A stretch of 6,492 bases of DNA, taken from Actinomycetes bacterium. GTDB taxonomy: Bacteria > Actinomycetota > Acidimicrobiia > Acidimicrobiales > Acidimicrobiaceae. Positions within the stretch are counted from its first letter, which is position 1. Each line of letters opens with the position of its first letter. Of the stretch, positions 1-5,238 are shown one piece after another. A program made the position numbers and the translations under genes. Location of the stretch: contig JAJYVK010000090.1 of NCBI GenBank assembly GCA_021792075.1, positions 1-6,492 on the forward strand, read 5' to 3'. Under the pieces are notes generated by a model. The model was not told the DNA's origin. It saw nothing but the letters and a program-made list of their open reading frames with translations, and ran no database searches.

Positions 1-1089
1 GTGCTTGGAGCTGGAAACACCGCCATGGACGTGGCGCGATCCGTTCTTCGACTAGGTGGGACCTCCATTGCCATCGACTGGATGGATGAGCGCTTTGCAC
101 GAGGACGTCCGGACGAAATCGCCGACGCCCGCAAGGAAGGCGTGGACGTGCGCTTCTTGACGACAGTTTCCAAACTTGTTGGCGACAGCTCCGGTCACGT
201 CGTTTCGGCAGAGCTTCTTACGACCACCCACACCTCGGCGGATACGCTGCCAACGGTGAATACCGGCTCCGGAAAGATGGTCGATGTCGATATGGTCGTT
301 CTGGCCATGGGTTACCGCGTCGAAGAGGGATGGAAGTCGGTTTCGACTTCGGTGAGCATCGGCACCCCTCCAAAGAAGGGCGGTTACCGTTTGATCGACC
401 GTCGCTGGCTCGGAAGCGGTTTCTTCGCCGGCAAGCCGGCTCTGGCCGCACTCTCATATGACCGTGAGCACCTGAGGGTGGAGTCTGCGTTTCCAGTAAG
501 CGACCGCGTCTGGGCCGTTGGAGACCTTCGCATAGGCCCATCCACTGTCGTGGCAGCGATGGCCCAAGGAATGAGCGCCGCGAGAGGACTGTTGGCCGAG
601 CATGACAAGAACTTTTGGCGTGACGCCATGTCAACGAGCAGCGACCGACCTACCTACGTTGGCTCTGCGCTGATCGTCCACGACGGCGCCGGCGAAAGCG
701 TCAAGGAGGCCGCCAATTACATAGGCGAGTCCCTCTGGGGCAGCGGATGGGAGATCAAGACCTCAGATATCGCGCACCTTGACGATCTGCTCATACTCGG
801 AACGGACCTTTTGATATTTGGCACCCAGGTGCAGGGACCGGCTATCGGTGGAGTTCATCCTTCGCGAAAGGCACGGACCCAGTTTCCGACCTTGCCTCCG
901 CTTCATGGCAAGAAGGTAGCAACCTTTGTCGTCCATTCACTATCTGCCGGCAACGCCAAACAGGAGTTCACCGAGCAGTTCAGTTCCAAGGGCGCACAGA
1001 TCCTTTCCGCTGGCCAGATTCGCAACAGAAGCCTGGCTCAAGACTCGCAAAAGTTTGCAGCCGAAGTACTGCACGCGCTTTACAAGTAG
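1..1089 (+). CDS. NAD(P)H/FAD-dependent oxidoreductase (GltD-like) with C-terminal flavodoxin-like domain, 5'-partial
   Basis: This is the C-terminal part of a two-dinucleotide-binding flavoprotein oxidoreductase. The visible 362 residues open inside the NAD(P)H Rossmann motif (LGAGNTAMDVARS, residues 2-14), so the GTG at base 1 is most likely an internal valine and the FAD-binding N-terminus lies upstream of the window. The stretch RGRPDEIADARKEGVDVRFL (34-53) matches the region after the NADPH motif in GltD-type enzymes. VWAVGDLRIGPSTVVAAMAQG (170-190) is the second FAD-contacting motif, with Asp175. After about residue 215 a separate alpha/beta domain begins: a strand followed by a DGAGES loop (228-233) in place of a phosphate-binding loop, then FGTQVQGP (273-280) and VVHSLSAG (310-317) where flavodoxins have their two other flavin-contacting loops. 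The natural reading is a reductase fused to a flavodoxin-like electron acceptor. Substrate and pathway are unknown. The fold calls are family knowledge applied by eye; FMN binding is inference. Confidence 0.8.
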   Translation: MLGAGNTAMDVARSVLRLGGTSIAIDWMDERFARGRPDEIADARKEGVDVRFLTTVSKLVGDSSGHVVSAELLTTTHTSADTLPTVNTGSGKMVDVDMVVLAMGYRVEEGWKSVSTSVSIGTPPKKGGYRLIDRRWLGSGFFAGKPALAALSYDREHLRVESAFPVSDRVWAVGDLRIGPSTVVAAMAQGMSAARGLLAEHDKNFWRDAMSTSSDRPTYVGSALIVHDGAGESVKEAANYIGESLWGSGWEIKTSDIAHLDDLLILGTDLLIFGTQVQGPAIGGVHPSRKARTQFPTLPPLHGKKVATFVVHSLSAGNAKQEFTEQFSSKGAQILSAGQIRNRSLAQDSQKFAAEVLHALYK

Positions 1090-1113
1090 TTCTCCAAGCG
1101 CAACTAGAGAGCC

Positions 1114-1151
1114 CTCGAGCGCCTCAGCTGGATTCAGCAGGGGCGCTCGAG
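1114..1151. terminator. Strong hairpin between convergent genes, probable terminator
   Basis: A perfect 10-bp inverted repeat pairs 1114-1123 (CTCGAGCGCC) with 1142-1151 (GGCGCTCGAG). Within the 18-base loop a further short stem, GCTG/CAGC, can form around GATT. It lies 25 bases after the stop of the plus-strand flavoprotein gene and 51 bases after the stop of the minus-strand deacetylase gene. It could therefore serve both convergent transcripts. The T-run is weak on both sides (CTTTGG on the plus strand), so termination may be inefficient or assisted. Stem strength and placement support the call. Confidence 0.65.
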
Positions 1152-1202
1152 CTTTGGTGAGAAAACTAAAAAGGACCTAGTGAAAAGGCGTAGCGCTAGA
1201 GT

Positions 1203-2216
1203 TCATTCGGCCAACGCCCTCTTCCTTGACTCTTCCAATGCTTTGATCATTTCGAGATCAGCCGATCCATCGCTGTTTGGTTCCGGCTTCAGAGACCGCC
1301 CCGCCAAGGCTGACAGCGTGGCAGCTGCACTCTGCTCAAGCGCGGACAAGTTGTATCCGCCCTCCAAAAAGGCAACGACCTTTGCCTTGGGAACGAGTTG
1401 CTTGATCCAGAGGGTGAGATCGCAGAAGTCGGCCGATGTCAGACCCATTTCGGTGAGAGGATCCAGCCTGTGAGCATCGAAGCCCGCTGAGATCAGGGTC
1501 CATGTGGGAGAAAAATCTTCAATCACCCGAGCGGCCATTCGCTCCAATGCCTCCAAATATGTTGGCCCCGTGGTATCGGCGTGAAATGGAAGGTTCAGTG
1601 TGTAGCCTTTCCCGGCGCCAGAGCCGACCTCTCGCGCCCTGCCCGTGCCTGGATATAGCGGATATTGATGGGCAGAGACATACAAGACGGAGGGGCTGTA
1701 AAAAAAGATCTCCTGAGTCCCGTTGCCGTGATGAGCATCGAAATCGTAAACAAGAACCCTCTCTCCACGAGAAACGAGGTCTGCGGCGAGCACAGCGACG
1801 TTGTTGATCAGACAGAACCCCATCGCTCGATCACTTACCGCATGATGTCCAGGCGGCCTCACCGCAAGAAAAGCGGCCTCAGCCTCACCTGCTCTGATCT
1901 TGGCTGCCGCACCGATCCCAGCCCCGGCAGCAAGAATTGCCGCATCCCATGAGCCGACGCTCGCTGAAGTGTCTGGATCGAGCATGCCTCCACCCATCAG
2001 GCAGAATCTCCTGAGCGCTTCTATGTAGGAGGGCTCGTGAACCCGGGTCAGCTCCTCTTGGGTGGCCGGCTCAGGAACAAAGTACTCGATAGCGTCCTTG
2101 ACGCCACTGGTGTCGATTCCACGCCTTACCGCAAGAAGTCTTTCCGCGGATTCCGGATGCAGAGATCCAGTGTCATGCTCAGCGTATCTAGGATGAGTCC
2201 CAAATAAAATAACCAT
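1203..2216 (-). CDS. Histone deacetylase family protein (class II-type zinc amidohydrolase)
   Basis: This 337-residue cytoplasmic protein belongs to the arginase/deacetylase fold family, whose members remove acetyl groups from lysines or small amines using one catalytic zinc. All hallmarks are present: RPPGHHA with the tandem catalytic histidines (His124, His125), YDFDAHHGNGTQ with zinc ligands Asp160 and His162, SAGFDAH with the third zinc ligand Asp247, and EGGY with the transition-state tyrosine Tyr288. MGFCLINNVA (132-141) is typical of class II-like bacterial enzymes. Length is normal for the family; the last 30 residues are a charged, probably helical tail. Leu254, after DP in the Asp247 loop, aligns with the position that is a glutamate gatekeeper in polyamine deacetylases such as HDAC10, so an acyl-lysine substrate is favoured over acetylpolyamine. 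The ATG start has an AGGAT ribosome-binding sequence 8 bases upstream (plus-strand 2225-2229). The gene diverges from a GNAT acetyltransferase gene and converges on the flavoprotein gene. AcuC-like or other roles cannot be excluded. Confidence 0.93.
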   Translation of the reverse strand: MVILFGTHPRYAEHDTGSLHPESAERLLAVRRGIDTSGVKDAIEYFVPEPATQEELTRVHEPSYIEALRRFCLMGGGMLDPDTSASVGSWDAAILAAGAGIGAAAKIRAGEAEAAFLAVRPPGHHAVSDRAMGFCLINNVAVLAADLVSRGERVLVYDFDAHHGNGTQEIFFYSPSVLYVSAHQYPLYPGTGRAREVGSGAGKGYTLNLPFHADTTGPTYLEALERMAARVIEDFSPTWTLISAGFDAHRLDPLTEMGLTSADFCDLTLWIKQLVPKAKVVAFLEGGYNLSALEQSAAATLSALAGRSLKPEPNSDGSADLEMIKALEESRKRALAE

Positions 2217-2249
2217 CTACGTATATCCTACAATCAATCTTCATGTAGC

Positions 2250-2266
2250 ATTTGCAGGCTGCAAAT
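2250..2266. promoter_or_regulatory. Perfect palindrome in the divergent deacetylase/GNAT control region, candidate operator
   Basis: The 17 bases ATTTGCAGGCTGCAAAT form two perfect 8-base arms around a single central G. The site lies 34 bases upstream of the deacetylase ATG and about 30 bases upstream of the likely GNAT start at TTG 2297, so a dimeric repressor bound here could control both genes. It overlaps the alternative TTG at 2252, which argues against that codon being the true start. I found no convincing -35/-10 pair on either strand nearby. No regulator gene is in the window, so the operator role is inferred only from symmetry and position. Confidence 0.4.
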
Positions 2267-2287
2267 ACTCAGCGACAACTCAGAGCT

Positions 2288-2292
2288 GGAAG
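2288..2292 (+). promoter_or_regulatory. Ribosome-binding site favouring the TTG 2297 start of the GNAT gene
   Basis: GGAAG ends 4 bases before the in-frame TTG at 2297. The spacing is slightly short, but it is the only Shine-Dalgarno-like sequence ahead of any candidate start in this reading frame. The other in-frame TTG codons, at 2252 and 2342, have none. Confidence 0.45.
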
Positions 2293-2296
2293 TCCA

Positions 2297-3034
2297 TTGG
2301 ATACGAAACCGTCGGAGATAATCGAGGCTTACGGTCAACACTTGAAGGTAAGTCCCTGGCACAACTCTTCTGAAGCCGCAATCATCACCCCGCTGACAGC
2401 CTTCCAGCGTCTCAACACCAAAGCTGTCCAGATGGGCATAGATAACGCCAGGAAATCCGGATACCGGGTCATCTACACCAGCGCCCTAATGGACCCTGAG
2501 ACGCCTGGATTCTTTCAATCAGGCTTCACCCTAAGAGAACAGCTCTATGTACTCAGGCATTCGCTCGCAGCGCTTCCTGAAAGGCCGGTAACTGAAGGGG
2601 TCAAGATTCGCAAACCGCGTAGCGCCGAAATCGCCGAGGTAGTCGAGGTTGACATAAGATGCTTCGACAGCTTTTGGACCATGGATAGAGACGGTCTGCG
2701 CGAAGCGATCGAAGCAACGACACGGGCGCGTTTCCGTATCGCCGTGCACCGCGAGGAGACGAAACCCGACCGCATCGTTGGCTATGCAATTACCGGACTG
2801 GGGGACAAGAAAGGCTACCTTCAGCGCCTTGCTGTCGATCCGGAATTCCAGGGCAGAGGGATTGCCCAGCAGCTTGTGGATGATGGCTTCGAATGGCTAC
2901 GTTTCTGGAGAGCTCGCGAGGAGTTCGTGAACACGCAGACCAAAAACGAGAGGGCTCTCAGCTTCTATTTGAAGATGGGGTTCCAGCTGCTAGACGATAG
3001 ACTGAACATCCTCGAGTTCGACCTTGGTGCCTGA
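2297..3034 (+). CDS. GNAT family N-acetyltransferase, tandem with a degenerate N-terminal half
   Basis: From TTG 2297 the protein has 245 residues. The C-terminal part (about 102-245) is a complete GNAT domain, which transfers acetyl from acetyl-CoA to an amine. Motif A runs LQRLAVDPEFQGRGIA (175-190), with the acetyl-CoA pyrophosphate loop Q-G-R-G-I-A. Motif B is VNTQTKNERALSFYLKMGF (211-229), with Tyr224 where GNATs usually place the general acid. The N-terminal part (about 29-90) resembles the end of a second GNAT domain: FFQSGFTLREQLYVL parallels the protein's own FYLKMGFQLLDDRLNIL, but the glycine loop is missing, so it probably does not bind CoA. Two-domain GNATs with one dead half are known, for example in the mycothiol synthase type. 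The frame is open back to a stop at 2246, so TTG 2252 (260 residues) is an alternative start. I prefer 2297 because it has a GGAAG upstream and because 2252 lies within a palindrome. The substrate is unknown. The gene diverges from the deacetylase gene. Confidence 0.88.
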   Translation: MDTKPSEIIEAYGQHLKVSPWHNSSEAAIITPLTAFQRLNTKAVQMGIDNARKSGYRVIYTSALMDPETPGFFQSGFTLREQLYVLRHSLAALPERPVTEGVKIRKPRSAEIAEVVEVDIRCFDSFWTMDRDGLREAIEATTRARFRIAVHREETKPDRIVGYAITGLGDKKGYLQRLAVDPEFQGRGIAQQLVDDGFEWLRFWRAREEFVNTQTKNERALSFYLKMGFQLLDDRLNILEFDLGA

Positions 3035-3059
3035 AATTGCGCAAGGAACTGTCTATTGC

Positions 3060-3083
3060 GGCTACCGTTCTGGCTAGCGTTCT
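3060..3083 (+). repeat. Near-perfect 12-base tandem repeat upstream of the DUF6049/murJ genes
   Basis: GGCTACCGTTCT (3060-3071) is followed immediately by GGCTAGCGTTCT (3072-3083), identical at 11 of 12 positions. It lies in the 108-base gap between the GNAT stop and the DUF6049-like start, ending 59 bases before that ATG. Direct repeats with about one helical turn of spacing can be binding sites for activators that bind head to tail, so this may be a regulatory element of the envelope genes. A plain slippage duplication is the alternative. No convincing promoter hexamers could be assigned beside it. Confidence 0.55.
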
Positions 3084-3142
3084 ATGTCATGATATTCGCC
3101 ATACATGGGCTGAAATCGACACCCGCTGGGCAGTGAACCAAG

Positions 3143-5233
3143 ATGTCTGATCATCGCGTGCATGCCCGTCGAGAAAGGCCCAGACGCATTCCTCCCTGGC
3201 GGGGACCGATGCTCCTGGCTCTAATAGTGATCTTGGTAGGGGTCTTTGTGCTCCAACAGAAGCCACACAAGCCCCAGACACCAACAACCAGATCGACTAC
3301 GACGACTCAGGCGAGTCGATCAACCGCCGCCAGCACGCCATCAGCGCATCAAGACTCCCTGCAAATATCCTCCGGTCCGACATGGATCCACCTCCAGTCC
3401 CTTCAATCGTTGACGCTTTATACCGCCTCACTTTCAACTCAACAAGGTGTCGCGGTCTCACTGGAACTGTTTCCAAAGATCCAGTCGAGATCGGAATTCC
3501 AGGTGATCATGAAATATGGCCTGAAGTCCCTGCCGATAGCCTCTTCCCCTCCAGTAGATCTGACTCAGCTCTCACATGACTCGACAGGAAATCCCCAACT
3601 CAACTTCGAGGTGTCGGAGTCTGCGCGTCAAAGCTCAGCAGGCGCCACAGCCACCAGCTATATCCAAATTCCATACTGCTCTCCAAACTGCTCCGGCGTC
3701 TATCCCATGCTGGCTGTGTTCGTTGAAGGCTCGCAGATAATTGGGACCGCGCTAACTGAGATTGCACTAGAGCCTTCCGTCCAGACCTCGACTCCCTTGA
3801 ACGTCGCCTTGGTTGTCCAAGCCCCGTTCACAGGCAATTCTAAGAACGATCTCAACGCATTGTCGCTGCTTGTGTCGGCGATAAATGCCAACCCAACGGC
3901 GGATGTGACTCTCAACATTCCTGGCGCCATTATGGCAGAAGCGGCTTCGTCGAATTCTCCCGTCGTCAAAAAGACCGTGGCCCAATTGTTGAGCTGGGCG
4001 CAGAAGCCAAACCATCAGATCATCACTTCAGGCTACGTCCCGCTGAATCTTCCCCAGCTCGCGTCGTCTGGCCTTACCCGATTGATTGATTCAGAATTTG
4101 TAGCCGGGAGGAACGAGGCGGAGCAGGTCCTTCACCAAAAGTTCGCCACCTTGGGACCGATCGCGGTTCATGGCGGCCTCACCACTCAGACTGCTGCCAC
4201 GCTTTTTGACCTTGGCATCTCCAAGGTTGTGCTACCGGACAAGTACTTCCAACCCTTTAGCGAAAAATTCACTCTTTCCAAGCCATTTCTGATATCTGCC
4301 AACTACTCCCAAGATCTAACCGTGCTTGCAGAAGACGGTCAGCTCCAGAGCGATATCGCCACCGGCACCCTCCCCTATCAAGGCGCCAACCAGCTCTCCA
4401 CAGACTTGGCACAGATCTACTTTGACCAGCCGAACGACTCCACCCCTCGAGTCGTGAGCACCCTGTACCAGATCTCTAATTCAGAGGACGCAGCAAAACT
4501 TGATCAGATTCTCAGCGATTTGGCAACCTCCCCGTTTTTAAAGACCGTCGACCTAAACAGTGCCTTCGCTCTCACCTCAAGCGAACCGATGAACGAGGGG
4601 AGACTCGCACGCCCGGCGGCATACTCCATTCTCGACACCACAAGATTTCAGAGCCTCGCCAATGACATCTCGTCGCTCAGCTCTTCACTGGGCCAAAACA
4701 GCCAGCTCACTCAGGCCAATTTCGACCTCATGACCTCTGCCGCCTCGACACTTCGCCCTTCTGCATCGAACGGCTTCCTCCAAGAGAGCCAGACCGCGAT
4801 CTCCAGGGTCTCTAGCATGGTCTCATTATCAGCCAACAAGTCCTTCACTGTAACCGCGAGGAAGGTCCGGCTACCGATAGCAATCAGCTCCCAGCTGAAG
4901 GTCCCGTTCAAAGGAGTCCTGGTGATCACCTCCGACAGGCTGTCCTTCCCGAATGGCAACAAGATTCCGGTCGTGCTCAACGGGCCTAATACAACTTTGT
5001 CGATACCCATATATGCGGAGACGCTCGGTATCTATTTGATCTCTGCAAAGCTGGTCACTACCAATGGCCAACTTGTCGTAGCTCATACCTCTATTGAGAT
5101 CCGTTCCACCGCCTTCTCCGCGGTAGGCATAATCCTGACCCTTGGCGCGTTCCTTGTTCTGTTGCTTTGGTGGATCCAGTCCTTCCGGCGTGGCCATCAA
5201 CGCAACAGGCGCCTGGTACGAGAAAAGACCTAG
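3143..5233 (+). CDS. DUF6049-like (Rv3909-type) membrane-anchored extracytoplasmic protein
   Basis: This 696-residue protein has a basic N-terminus followed by a hydrophobic segment (about 22-38), an uncleaved anchor or signal peptide. Next come a Pro/Thr/Ser-rich linker (about 41-70), a large extracytoplasmic region, a second membrane helix (about 658-677) and a short basic cytoplasmic tail. The outside region begins with a beta-rich part (about 75-220), which holds the only two cysteines (179 and 183, in YCSPNCSGVYP), probably a disulfide. A mixed alpha/beta region (about 220-430) and a helical stretch (about 430-560) follow. A beta-sandwich-like domain (about 564-656) precedes the membrane helix. 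GVYP, the overall topology and the position directly before murJ match the actinobacterial DUF6049 family, whose biochemical role is not established. A part in peptidoglycan or envelope assembly with MurJ is inferred from linkage. An in-frame TGA at 3134 limits the start to ATG 3143 or later; no clear Shine-Dalgarno sequence precedes it. The downstream gene starts 5 bases after the stop, suggesting cotranscription and coupled translation. Confidence 0.82.
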   Translation: MSDHRVHARRERPRRIPPWRGPMLLALIVILVGVFVLQQKPHKPQTPTTRSTTTTQASRSTAASTPSAHQDSLQISSGPTWIHLQSLQSLTLYTASLSTQQGVAVSLELFPKIQSRSEFQVIMKYGLKSLPIASSPPVDLTQLSHDSTGNPQLNFEVSESARQSSAGATATSYIQIPYCSPNCSGVYPMLAVFVEGSQIIGTALTEIALEPSVQTSTPLNVALVVQAPFTGNSKNDLNALSLLVSAINANPTADVTLNIPGAIMAEAASSNSPVVKKTVAQLLSWAQKPNHQIITSGYVPLNLPQLASSGLTRLIDSEFVAGRNEAEQVLHQKFATLGPIAVHGGLTTQTAATLFDLGISKVVLPDKYFQPFSEKFTLSKPFLISANYSQDLTVLAEDGQLQSDIATGTLPYQGANQLSTDLAQIYFDQPNDSTPRVVSTLYQISNSEDAAKLDQILSDLATSPFLKTVDLNSAFALTSSEPMNEGRLARPAAYSILDTTRFQSLANDISSLSSSLGQNSQLTQANFDLMTSAASTLRPSASNGFLQESQTAISRVSSMVSLSANKSFTVTARKVRLPIAISSQLKVPFKGVLVITSDRLSFPNGNKIPVVLNGPNTTLSIPIYAETLGIYLISAKLVTTNGQLVVAHTSIEIRSTAFSAVGIILTLGAFLVLLLWWIQSFRRGHQRNRRLVREKT

Positions 5234-5238
5234 ATGTC

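Noticed and set aside
218..634. A 138-residue minus-strand open frame inside the flavoprotein gene
   Set aside because: The plus-strand frame carries conserved NAD(P)H and FAD motifs, while the antisense product is Arg/Pro/Ser-rich without family features.
1180..1473. A plus-strand frame starting at GTG 1180 with an AAGGA sequence just before it
   Set aside because: It is antisense to the C-terminal third of a clear deacetylase gene, has low-complexity Ser/Ala composition with no recognisable domain, and reads as a shadow. The AAGGA is probably coincidental.
2217..2296. TACAAT at 2229-2234 as a plus-strand -10 element for the GNAT gene
   Set aside because: There is no acceptable -35 hexamer at 16-18 bases upstream (the region is AAAATA-like), so a promoter is not supported.
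3021..3050. CCTTG...CAAGG inverted repeat after the GNAT gene as a terminator
   Set aside because: Only a 5-bp stem overlapping the end of the coding region, with a long loop and no T-run.
3089..3136. A 15-codon mini-frame (ATG to TGA) ending 6 bases before the DUF6049-like start, a possible leader peptide
   Set aside because: It has no ribosome-binding sequence, and frames this short arise often by chance. Position alone is not enough to call it.
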